A stretch of DNA of 6,747 bases from DATKWV01 sp035529405 (lineage in GTDB: Bacteria > Planctomycetota > Phycisphaerae > Sedimentisphaerales > Anaerobacaceae), in contig DATKWV010000177.1 of assembly GCA_035529405.1 (NCBI GenBank), positions 1 through 6,747 of the forward strand, given 5' to 3'. A program made the position numbers and the translations under genes. Shown here piece after piece: positions 1 to 5,887 of this stretch (the first letter of the stretch is position 1; every line of letters begins with the position of its first letter). Under the pieces are notes generated by a model. The model ran no database searches, had not been told where the DNA came from, and was given only the letters and a program-made list of their open reading frames with translations.

Positions 1-323
1 CACGTCAATATCGCCGCGGGCCAGTACGTCGCGAAAGTCCTTATAGCCTTTGCATCCTTTGCCTGCTTTCCGAAGTCCTTTGGCAAGGTGTTTGTCATCC
101 ACGTCGCAGATTGCCAGCAGTCTTGCCTTGCTGTCCTGGTGACAGTAATTGATGTGGTTAAGTCCCATCACACCGACGCCTATTATCGCGTGCGTATTGT
201 TTCGCTGGGCGGCGTATAACCCGGCCCTCCCAGGACTCGTCGCGGAACAATGAAAAATGCGCCGGTTACGGCAGCAGCGCTTTTAATGAAACTTCTGCGG
301 CTAACAACTGATTTGTCTGCCAT
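1..323 (-). pseudogene. Tat-exported Gfo/Idh/MocA-family oxidoreductase, 5' part, frameshifted and cut by window edge
   Basis: The product would be an NAD(P)-dependent oxidoreductase of the Gfo/Idh/MocA type, exported folded by the Tat pathway; such proteins usually act on sugars or glycosides. I chose the ATG at 323-321 because AGGAG lies about 6 nt upstream. The first 44 residues carry a twin-arginine signal (SRRSFIK), a hydrophobic stretch (SAAAVTGAFFIVP) and the linker GGPGYTPPSETIR. That frame then hits TAA at 185-183. The frame one base away continues at once with HAIIGVGVMGLNHINY, containing the Rossmann GxGxxG motif, then LLAICDVDDKHLAKGL and KGYKDFRDVLARGDIDV, and stays open to base 1. 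The join is best explained by loss of one base near 192. The gene starts 35 bp after the stop of the beta-CASP nuclease gene, so the two may be co-transcribed. Family is confident; whether the frameshift is real or a sequencing error cannot be told here. Confidence 0.85.
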
Positions 324-358
324 TGCGCTCTCCTGTATAAATGAAGGTTTGGTATAAC

Positions 359-1765
359 CTAATCCAGAACAATCTCTTGCTGATATGCCGGCACAGTTAC
401 GCGCCAGCCGGTCTGTTCTTTGATATAATCGCCGAAATGCTTTGCGCTTTCGGTCTCGCCGTGCACGACAAATACACCTTTTGGGGGACTTTGCAGGTTT
501 TTCAGCCACTGCATAAGCTCGTTTTTATCCGCGTGTGCTGAAAAACCGTTTACACGCACCACCTTTGCCTTTACCCGGTATTGCTGCCCTAATATTCTGA
601 CCCGCTTTTGCCCGTCAACAATTTGTCTGCCCAGCGTGCCAATCGCCTGGTAGCCGACAAACATTATTGTGCTTTCCGGCCTGGATATGTTATTGACCAG
701 GTGATGTTTTATTCTGCCGCCCGTGCACATACCGCTGCCTGCGATGACCATCACCGTGCCTTTTATGTGGTTTATCGCCTTTGACTCTTCGGTGCTTCTG
801 GTGATTTTCAGCTGCGGCAGCTCGAACGGCGATTTGTTTCGCCGGACAAACTCAGTCATTTTCTTGTCGAAGTTTTCAGGATGGTTTTTAAAGACCTCGG
901 TAATCCTCGTGGCCATCGGGCTGTCGAGAAAGACCATCAAGTGCGGTATCTTGTCGGCCAGAAAAAGTTCGTTCAGGTAATATAAAACCTCCTGTGAGCG
1001 TTCGAGCGCAAAACTCGGGACTATGACGTTGCCGCCGGCCTTTTTGGCCCAGTTTATTACTTCGGCAATGCTGTTTTTTATATCTTCGGCGCCCTTGTGC
1101 ACCCTGTCGCCGTAAGTGGACTCAACCAGGACATAGTCAGCCGTATCGAATACCGTCGGGTCGCATACGATGGGCCTGTCGCATCTGCCGATGTCTCCGG
1201 AGAATATGATAATCCTTTCCTGCCCGTTCCAGTGCGCCTTTACCCTTATTATCGATGAGCCCAGCACATGGCCTGCGTCATAAAAGGTCGCTTCCAGGCC
1301 GTCACCGATTTGCACCGATTCTCTGTATTTCACCGGCGTAAAAAGCGGCAGGCATTGCTCGACATCGGCGGTACTGTAAAGAGGTATCTCCGGGTATGGG
1401 CCTTTTCGCTGCTGCTTTTCGTGCCTTTTGCGCTTGTGCTCGGCGTCTTCTTCCTGGATGTGCGCGGCGTCCAGCAGTATTATCTTTGCAATCTCTGCTG
1501 TGGCCTGCGTACAGTATATCCTGCCGCAGAAGCCGTCTTTAACCAGTTTGGGCACAAGGCCGCAGTGGTCTAAATGCGCATGGGTTAAAAGCACAGCGTT
1601 GATGTCTCGTGGTTCGACCAGAAACCGCTGCCAGTTTCTTTCCCTGAACTGTCGCTCCTGGTACAGCCCGCAGTCCACCAGAATGCGCACCCCGTTGGCG
1701 CTGAGCAGGTGTCGCGAGCCGGTAACATTCTGCGCCGCTCCGAGAAACTGTAGTTTTAGCTGCAT
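359..1765 (-). CDS. Metallo-beta-lactamase / beta-CASP RNA-processing nuclease (CPSF-like), 468 aa
   Basis: This is a two-zinc RNA-cleaving enzyme of the beta-CASP group (CPSF73/YSH1-like RNA endonuclease/exonuclease), probably cytoplasmic and involved in RNA maturation or turnover. Counting from the ATG at 1765: the metallo-beta-lactamase motif HAHLDH is at 62-67, the third metal ligand H166 is in GHVLGS, the bridging aspartate D191 is in FSGDIG, and beta-CASP motif A is ESTYGD at 215-220. The GSGMCTGGR loop is at 343-351, FSAHAD (H411) at 408-412 and VHGE (H435) at 434-437. All expected metal ligands are present and the length is normal for single-domain bacterial members without an extra KH domain. 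A TTG at 1798 would add 11 residues, but family homology begins exactly at MQLKLQFLGAAQNVTGS and a GGCCGGGG stretch precedes the ATG, so I prefer 1765. The exact substrate cannot be told from sequence. Confidence 0.93.
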   Translation of the reverse strand: MQLKLQFLGAAQNVTGSRHLLSANGVRILVDCGLYQERQFRERNWQRFLVEPRDINAVLLTHAHLDHCGLVPKLVKDGFCGRIYCTQATAEIAKIILLDAAHIQEEDAEHKRKRHEKQQRKGPYPEIPLYSTADVEQCLPLFTPVKYRESVQIGDGLEATFYDAGHVLGSSIIRVKAHWNGQERIIIFSGDIGRCDRPIVCDPTVFDTADYVLVESTYGDRVHKGAEDIKNSIAEVINWAKKAGGNVIVPSFALERSQEVLYYLNELFLADKIPHLMVFLDSPMATRITEVFKNHPENFDKKMTEFVRRNKSPFELPQLKITRSTEESKAINHIKGTVMVIAGSGMCTGGRIKHHLVNNISRPESTIMFVGYQAIGTLGRQIVDGQKRVRILGQQYRVKAKVVRVNGFSAHADKNELMQWLKNLQSPPKGVFVVHGETESAKHFGDYIKEQTGWRVTVPAYQQEIVLD

Positions 1766-1946
1766 GCTTTGCCCCGGCCTTCCGCCGCTAATCGGCAATA
1801 GTCCTCAGGTGAAAATTGTACTGCCGGCTGTACGGTTGGACAAGGATATTTTCCCTGTTCGGCTTGTGGACGATTTTTATGCAACTGCAAGCCGATCCCG
1901 CCGAGCTTGACACGCACCTGTCCAACTGCGACAATCAGAACCTGTT
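1766..1946. promoter_or_regulatory. Divergent intergenic region between the beta-CASP nuclease and priA
   Basis: This 181-bp spacer separates two divergently transcribed genes and must hold the promoters for both. On the plus strand a good sigma70-like promoter lies at 1907-1935. No clear promoter is seen for the leftward gene and no riboswitch-like fold is evident. Two short open frames cross it (23 codons rightward, 48 codons leftward), but neither is convincing as a gene. Confidence 0.55.
1907..1935 (+). promoter_or_regulatory. Candidate sigma70-type promoter for priA
   Basis: A perfect TTGACA (1907-1912) is followed by a 17-bp spacer and GACAAT (1930-1935), a 4/6 match to TATAAT. Transcription would start around 1942, only about 5 nt before the priA ATG. 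That fits the lack of a Shine-Dalgarno sequence there and implies a leaderless or near-leaderless mRNA. This is read by eye only. Confidence 0.4.
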
Positions 1947-4316
1947 ATGAGACGGTACGCAGCCGAAAATCTTTTCGAATCAGCGCCGACAGACAACGAA
2001 ACCTGTTCCTGCAGCCATATCATACGTGTTGCGTTTGACAGCGGAGTGGATAACGAGTTCGATTATTTAGTGCCCGACAGGTTCTGGCCTGTCACAGCAG
2101 GCCAAAGGGTGCAGGTGCCCTTCGGACGTAAAAACAAACCGGCCGCCGGCTTTTGCGTACAGGCCGATATTCCACCCGGGCAATCCTACACAGCGCCGAA
2201 CAAGTCGCGTAAGCTCAAAAAAGTCACCGCTGTCCTTGATAGCCAGCCACTTGTAGATGAGCCTCTTATGAAACTGGCGAAGTGGGTCAGCACTTATTAT
2301 ATCTGTCCGCTCGGCCAGGTCCTGGCGGCCATGGTCCCCTCGGCGGTAAAAAAGGGCATCGGTGTCAGGAAGCAAAAGTTTATCTGTCTTGCACAGCACT
2401 GGCAGCAGGATGCCGGGCAGATTAAAGGTAAACGCCAAAAGCAAATCGTTGAGATGCTCAAAGCAAGGGCTGCTTTCGAAGACAAATCAGCCGTTGAGCT
2501 GCAAAGCTTATTACACGAACTCGGCTGCACAGAGGCGCCCGTAAGCAAGTTGGCTGAAAGGCTGATTATAAGAATAACCCAAAAAAGCGTCTTGAAGTCG
2601 CTGCCGGTGATTCCTGAACCTCTGGCGATAAAACCCCAAGGCACAATAGTCCTTAATGACGACCAGAAAAACGTGCTGGATGATATAAATGCCAGGATTG
2701 ACTGTGCGCACTTTGCGGTTACGCTTTTGCACGGTGTTACCGACAGTGGAAAAACCGAAGTTTATATAAGGGCGGTCCAGCGGGTTATAAAGGCCGGCAG
2801 GGCCGCGATTGTCCTGCTGCCGGAAATAGCCCTTACCGCCCAGACCGTTCAGCGCTTCAGTGACAGGTTCGATAAGGTTGCGGTAATGCATTCACAGCTG
2901 ACAGCCGCCCAGCGCAATGCACAGTGGCAGAAGATAAAGACCGGTCATGCAAATGTTGTTATCGGCGCACGTTCAGCGGTATTTGCACCGGTAAGTAATC
3001 TCGGGCTTATAGTCGTCGATGAAGAACACGAAACAAGCTACAAACAGGACACCGTCCCCAGGTACAACGCCCGGGATGTTGCGATAAAAAGGGCACAGTT
3101 GTCAAGCGCGCTTTGCATACTCGGAAGCGCCACGCCTTCTCTGGAGACATTGTATAACTGCGGGCGAAAAAAACATTTCAGTATCCTGCGCCTGCCGACG
3201 AGGGTGATGAACCTTGAACCGCCCCGGATGAAACTTGTCAATCTGCAGGACGAATTTTTTACCCGCGAAGGCGTCAGCCTCATATCAGGACCTTTGGCGG
3301 ATGCCCTCGAAGAAACTCTCGCCAGAAAGGAGCAGGCCATCCTGCTTTTGAACAGGCGAGGTTACAGTCACTTTGTATGCTGCCGCGGCTGCAGGCACGT
3401 GCTGCGGTGCCGAAACTGTGATGTTACACTTACATTTCATAAATCCAGGCGGCTTGCCAGCAGCCATATTCCCACTGTTACCGGCAGGCATATAGATTCC
3501 GGCTTTGCGATGTGTCATTATTGCGGGGCGCAGACGCTGGTAGCCGAAAAATGTCCCTTATGCGGTGCCCGTATGCTTATGATTGGCTTTGGTTCGCAGA
3601 GACTCCAGGAGGAGCTGGAGAAAAAGTTTCCGGATGCGCACGCCGCCAGAATCGACAGCGATTCAATGGCAGGGCAGGATTACTATCGGATTTTGAAGGA
3701 TTTCGCACAGGGCCGAATAGATATATTGGCCGGCACACAGATGCTGGCAAAGGGCCTGCATTTCCCGAATGTCACGCTGGTTGGCGTCATCAGTGCCGAT
3801 ACCTGGCTGAACCTGCCGGATTTCCGCAGCAACGAAAGGACGTTTCAGCTAATCAGCCAGGTGGCCGGCAGGGCGGGCCGGTCGTTCAAAAAGGGTACTG
3901 TTTTTGTCCAGACCTTTCTGCCGGGTCAGGCTGCGATAAAGTTTGCAATGCAAAATGACTATGAAGGTTTTACCCGGGAGGAATTAAGACATCGAAAGGC
4001 GCTGAATCTGCCGCCGTTTTGGCGGTTAGCCGTGGTGATAATGCGCGACAGGAATTTTGATAAATTAACCGCCGCCTGTAACCTTATGCGCCGGCGAATA
4101 GACCAGATTGTTGCCGAGCAGAACCTCAACGTCAGGGTCAGGGGGCCCATAGAGCCGCTTATAAGCAGGGTCCAGCGGTTTCACAGGATGTATATAGTCG
4201 TACAGGCGCCGGATGCGGGCGATATGCTTGCTCTTTTTACCCGGTTACGGCGGTGCAGCAGGATTACCCCTGCTGTTGACGTTGCTGTCGATATTGACCC
4301 TGCCGGTTTATTATAG
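1947..4316 (+). CDS. priA: Primosomal protein N', replication-restart DNA helicase PriA, 789 aa
   Basis: PriA is a 3'-to-5' superfamily 2 helicase that recognises stalled or repaired forks and starts reloading of the replicative helicase. The N-terminal DNA-binding domain begins about residue 24 (HIIRVAFDSGVDNEFDYLVP). The ATPase core has Walker A GVTDSGKT at 263-270, DEEH at 358-361 and GSATPS at 393-398. The zinc module follows with C479-x2-C482, C488-x2-C491, C523-x2-C526 and C536-x2-C539. Helicase motif V (AGTQMLAKGL) is near 595-604 and motif VI (QVAGRAGR) near 638-645. A C-terminal domain rich in basic residues completes the protein, so all expected domains are present and it should be active. 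The ATG at 1947 is the only usable start before the conserved region; it adds about 20 unconserved residues and has no clear ribosome binding site. An unusual stretch of about 17-20 residues separates the second and third cysteine pairs. The usual glycine in the Walker A loop (GVTGSGKT) is aspartate here. Confidence 0.97.
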   Translation: MRRYAAENLFESAPTDNETCSCSHIIRVAFDSGVDNEFDYLVPDRFWPVTAGQRVQVPFGRKNKPAAGFCVQADIPPGQSYTAPNKSRKLKKVTAVLDSQPLVDEPLMKLAKWVSTYYICPLGQVLAAMVPSAVKKGIGVRKQKFICLAQHWQQDAGQIKGKRQKQIVEMLKARAAFEDKSAVELQSLLHELGCTEAPVSKLAERLIIRITQKSVLKSLPVIPEPLAIKPQGTIVLNDDQKNVLDDINARIDCAHFAVTLLHGVTDSGKTEVYIRAVQRVIKAGRAAIVLLPEIALTAQTVQRFSDRFDKVAVMHSQLTAAQRNAQWQKIKTGHANVVIGARSAVFAPVSNLGLIVVDEEHETSYKQDTVPRYNARDVAIKRAQLSSALCILGSATPSLETLYNCGRKKHFSILRLPTRVMNLEPPRMKLVNLQDEFFTREGVSLISGPLADALEETLARKEQAILLLNRRGYSHFVCCRGCRHVLRCRNCDVTLTFHKSRRLASSHIPTVTGRHIDSGFAMCHYCGAQTLVAEKCPLCGARMLMIGFGSQRLQEELEKKFPDAHAARIDSDSMAGQDYYRILKDFAQGRIDILAGTQMLAKGLHFPNVTLVGVISADTWLNLPDFRSNERTFQLISQVAGRAGRSFKKGTVFVQTFLPGQAAIKFAMQNDYEGFTREELRHRKALNLPPFWRLAVVIMRDRNFDKLTAACNLMRRRIDQIVAEQNLNVRVRGPIEPLISRVQRFHRMYIVVQAPDAGDMLALFTRLRRCSRITPAVDVAVDIDPAGLL

Positions 4317-4359
4317 TTGTAATTTCGCGTTTTTTCTGTTATATTGACGGTTGTTTTCT

Positions 4360-4408
4360 CGGCCACTAGCTCAGCTTGGCTGGAGCGTCCCTTAGGGAAG
4401 GTCGCAGG
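4360..4408 (+). pseudogene. tRNA relic: degenerate tandem copy of the 5' half of tRNA-Pro
   Basis: The segment copies the intact tRNA-Pro downstream. The D-arm region 4367-4387 matches 4459-4479 with one mismatch, and the T-arm start AGGTCGCAGG also matches. The acceptor strand is changed (CGGCCAC instead of CGGGGAG), the anticodon arm has shrunk to TCCC-TTA-GGGA, and no 3' acceptor strand follows, so no functional tRNA can form. The promoter is also duplicated: TATATT at 4340-4345 sits 14 nt upstream of the relic, mirroring TATAAT 15 nt upstream of the real gene, with similar T-rich flanks. It probably arose by tandem duplication followed by decay, or as a recombination footprint. Confidence 0.7.
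4378..4406 (+). repeat. Left copy of a 29-bp tRNA-like direct repeat
   Basis: This is identical at 26 of 29 positions to 4828-4856, offset by exactly 450 bp; the mismatches are at 4387, 4390 and 4391. The conserved core is TTAGGGAAGGTCGCA preceded by GGCTGGAGC. The two copies bracket the tRNA-Pro gene and almost all of the GIY-YIG gene. They may be products of duplication or remnants of recombination sites. Confidence 0.75.
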
Positions 4409-4430
4409 ATATTTGGTATTTGTTTTTGGT

Positions 4431-4436
4431 TATAAT
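4431..4436 (+). promoter_or_regulatory. -10 box of the tRNA-Pro promoter
   Basis: A perfect TATAAT ends 15 nt before the tRNA 5' end, implying a start near 4443 and a short 5' leader for RNase P to remove. No good -35 box is visible at the right distance. The degenerate upstream copy retains the matching TATATT at 4340-4345. Confidence 0.55.
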
Positions 4437-4451
4437 GTTGTTGTTTATTCT

Positions 4452-4526
4452 CGGGGAGTAGCTCAGCTTGGCTAGAGCGCTGCGTTCGGGACGCAGAGGT
4501 CGCAGGTTCAAATCCTGTCTCCCCGA
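4452..4526 (+). tRNA. tRNA-Pro (anticodon CGG)
   Basis: The cloverleaf folds by eye. Acceptor CGGGGAG (4452-4458) pairs with CTCCCCG (4519-4525), and the discriminator is A4526. The D-stem is GCTC/GAGC (4461-4464/4475-4478) and the anticodon stem is CTGCG/CGCAG (4480-4484/4492-4496) with loop TTCGGGA. The anticodon CGG at 4487-4489 reads CCG (proline), with G at position 37. The T-stem GCAGG/CCTGT encloses TTCAAAT. CCA is not encoded and must be added after transcription. A GIY-YIG gene follows after 38 nt with no terminator visible between. The tRNA is a plausible integration site for the element carrying the recombinase downstream. Confidence 0.96.
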
Positions 4527-4564
4527 TTCAGACAAACGGTTCAAAAGCACAAGAGGTTCTTGGA

Positions 4565-4827
4565 TTGTATTACGTGTATATACTCAAAAGCCTTAAGAAT
4601 CAGAAATTATACGTCGGGCATACTGATGATTTAGCTCGGAGGTTCAGAGAGCATAATACCAGCCGCAGGGCAAATATACGCGGCAAAACAGCCCCTGGGT
4701 ATTAGTTTACAGCGAGTCTCATCTGGATAGAGGTTTTGCGATGAAACGCGAAAGATATCTCAAAAGTATCCCAGGCTCACAAGAGAAGAAGAAATTGGCC
4801 GGTATTTTGAGCAAGAATCCCATTTGA
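4565..4827 (+). pseudogene. Single-domain GIY-YIG nuclease (UPF0213/YhbQ-like), frameshifted
   Basis: The first frame gives LYYVYILKSLKNQKLYVGHT, carrying the paired Y-V-Y / Y-V-G signature of GIY-YIG nucleases, then DDLARRFREHN with the conserved arginine and histidine-asparagine. This frame stops at TAG 4703-4705 after KTAPGY. One frame over, the domain resumes as WVLVYSESHLDRGFAMKRER, then YLKSIPGSQEKKKLAGILSK, ending at TGA 4825-4827. Loss of one base near 4695-4698 restores a continuous protein of about 87 residues, the normal family length. The likely start is TTG at 4565, with AGAGG 8 nt upstream; no ATG is available. Such proteins cut DNA or RNA in vitro, but their cellular roles are poorly defined. 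The gene sits 38 nt after tRNA-Pro and could share its transcript. The frameshift may be real inactivation or a base-calling error. Confidence 0.8.
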
Positions 4828-5624
4828 GGCTGGAGCATCAGTTAGGGAAGGTCGCAAGGTTCACGCAGCAGGCCCCGGCCTGCAAGCGAAATGTTGTCCC
4901 CCCGATTTTTTGCCTTTGGCAAAAATCAGAGCAGTTGAGCATTGGAACAGGCGAACAGGTGATTATTTCACTCACTTGCGCCCAATGGCAGCCTGTTCAA
5001 CGGCTAAAAGGGATTGCTGAATGGGGGTATTTGTGTACTAACCCAGGGGATGGTGTAAAGCTGCCGTCTCGTAAAAAGCCAAAGGTAGAGTGGCTTGAAC
5101 CTGACAAAGTAAAAGAGTTAGCAAGGGCTATAAAAGGTTCCGCTATGGAAGGACCTGTACGGACTATTCTCGGTCTGGGACTTCGACGAAGTGAGATGGC
5201 GAATTTGGAGTGGGCTGACGTAAATTTCGATGCAGGTATTGTCCGAGTACGTGGGACCAAAACGGTAAATGCATATCGCGAGGTACCACTCCCAAAAACG
5301 TTAGAGTGTTATTTTAATGGTCTCGAAAGCTCTGAATCTGTTCCTAATGTCTTACTTAATACAGACGGTTTGCCTTGGAATAAGGACAGCTTAAATAGCT
5401 CACTACGGCGTTTCGGGTCTGTGAACCACCTTTCGTTTAAATGGAACTTTCAAATATTACGTGCAACATATGGCAGTTTTTTGGTTCAAAAAGGAATTCC
5501 AATTAGTCATGTTTCGATGGTTATGGGGCATGCGGATGTTCGTACTACCCAGAATTGGTATATAGGTTTAAACTCCACACATGTATCCCCTCAAATTGCT
5601 AAGGTTATTGGGCAGATTCTTTGA
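4824..5624 (+). CDS. Tyrosine recombinase (phage/element integrase), catalytic domain; N-terminal half missing or chimeric
   Basis: This is a lambda-integrase-type tyrosine recombinase that would cut and rejoin DNA at attachment sites. In the 266-residue frame, similarity to integrases starts only about residue 57 (from about 4992: LKGIAEWGYLCTNPGDGVKL). Catalytic residues then follow: R121 in GLRRSEM, K146 in RGTKTVNAYREVPL, R213 in FQILRATYG, H236 in VMGH and Y246 in TTQNWY. The HxxR histidine is replaced by Q210 (codon CAA, one change from His). Residues 1-56 are translated from a tRNA relic, a hairpin and other sequence, and do not look like the usual arm-binding and core-binding domains. 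The TTG start at 4824 is simply the first available and overlaps the GIY-YIG stop. I infer a 5'-truncated, probably inactive remnant beside tRNA-Pro; a split enzyme is less likely. It converges with the helix-turn-helix gene, overlapping it by 20 bp. Confidence 0.8.
   Translation: MRLEHQLGKVARFTQQAPACKRNVVPPIFCLWQKSEQLSIGTGEQVIISLTCAQWQPVQRLKGIAEWGYLCTNPGDGVKLPSRKKPKVEWLEPDKVKELARAIKGSAMEGPVRTILGLGLRRSEMANLEWADVNFDAGIVRVRGTKTVNAYREVPLPKTLECYFNGLESSESVPNVLLNTDGLPWNKDSLNSSLRRFGSVNHLSFKWNFQILRATYGSFLVQKGIPISHVSMVMGHADVRTTQNWYIGLNSTHVSPQIAKVIGQIL
4828..4856 (+). repeat. Right copy of the 29-bp tRNA-like direct repeat
   Basis: This is the partner of 4378-4406 (26/29 identity). It starts directly after the stop codon of the GIY-YIG gene and forms the first part of the second tRNA-like relic. 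The exact 450-bp period and the placement at both edges of the tRNA/GIY-YIG unit argue for one duplication or recombination event. Confidence 0.75.
4864..4888 (+). repeat. GC-rich hairpin inside the tRNA-like relic
   Basis: GCAGGCC (4868-4874) and GGCCTGC (4877-4883) are perfect inverted repeats around CC. An outer CGC/GCG pair (4864-4866/4886-4888) extends the stem past small A bulges. The hairpin falls exactly where the relic departs from the tRNA-Pro sequence, so it may be a small inserted element. Confidence 0.65.
4904..4927 (+). repeat. Hairpin directly after the tRNA-like relic
   Basis: GATTTTTTGCC-TTT-GGCAAAAATC forms an almost perfect stem of about 10 bp with a 3-nt loop and a T-run on its left arm. 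The left arm begins in the tRNA-like 3' end (GATT). There is no T-run after the stem, so plus-strand terminator function is unlikely. On the minus strand the T-run follows a GCC/GGC stem and could act as a weak terminator. Confidence 0.45.
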
Positions 5625-5887
5625 TAGAAATCTTTTTTGCAGATGTGTTTGAAGATTGTGGCCGTGCCCTTAAGGGGCGGGGTGTTGAATTTGACGTTTT
5701 TTTGACTCTTTTTCTTAAGTAAGTAGTGAGTTCATCTTTGGGGAATAACCAAGGTCCTTTTTCATAGGGTTGACATGCTGGTAACCGACCAACACGAGCG
5801 TAAGGCAGTGACTGTCTCAGCTTTTATGTTCAAGATATCTGCTAATTCCTGAGCAGTATAGAACTGATCTTTTATGGGGTCATACAT
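5605..5887 (-). pseudogene. Excisionase-type helix-turn-helix DNA-binding protein, frameshifted
   Basis: From ATG 5887-5885 the frame reads MYDPIKDQFYTAQELADILN then IKAETVTA, a MerR/excisionase-like winged-helix start (YTxxELAxxLxI). It then runs out of family resemblance and stops at TGA 5764-5762. The neighbouring frame continues YARVGRLPACQPYEKGPWLF then PKDELTTYLRKRV, the typical second half (GRLPA..., WLFPKDEL). Removing one base in GCCTTA (5801-5806) joins the halves into a protein of about 93 residues with a basic, low-complexity tail ending at TAA 5607-5605. A weak AAGG ribosome binding site lies 8 nt upstream of the ATG. Proteins of this kind direct excision of integrated elements or control their genes. 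The gene lies 34 bp downstream of the 79-aa gene in the same direction and converges on the recombinase, overlapping its 3' end. Confidence 0.72.

Larger units (their letters stand above)
4828..4907 (+). pseudogene. tRNA-like relic (3' half) interrupted by a hairpin; candidate att-site remnant
   Basis: The order of matches to the tRNA-Pro gene is preserved: GGCTGGAGC (D-arm end), AGGTCGCAAGGTTCA (variable loop and T-stem), then AAATG and TGTCCCCCCGATT. The last matches the tRNA 3' end TGTCTCCCCGATT at 12 of 13 positions. Between GGTTCA and AAATG, where the tRNA T-loop is uninterrupted, 25 nt forming a hairpin are present. There is no 5' acceptor strand. Its position just upstream of the recombinase fits a remnant of the attachment site of the element, but a decayed second tRNA gene explains it equally well. 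Confidence 0.6.

Noticed and set aside
341..1910. Several open frames of 66-160 codons on the plus strand opposite the beta-CASP gene
   Set aside because: They are antisense shadows of a well-supported gene with no domain of their own.
1788..1934. 48-codon minus-strand frame with TTG start just upstream of the beta-CASP gene
   Set aside because: It has no good start, ribosome binding site or family resemblance; probably chance in the divergent spacer.
1879..1950. 23-codon plus-strand frame whose stop overlaps the priA start codon
   Set aside because: It has only a weak ribosome binding site and no recognisable sequence, and a likely promoter starts inside it; not supported as a leader peptide.
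4317..4345. Rho-independent terminator after priA
   Set aside because: There is a short T-run after CGCG but no stem of useful length, so no terminator is called.
2067..4366. Open frames inside or opposite priA, including a 148-codon frame at 3512-3958
   Set aside because: They overlap a fully conserved PriA frame and their translations look like shadow coding.
4360..4927. CRISPR-like array suggested by the repeated tRNA-like units
   Set aside because: The repeats are few, unequal in length, tRNA-derived and not separated by uniform spacers; no cas genes are present.
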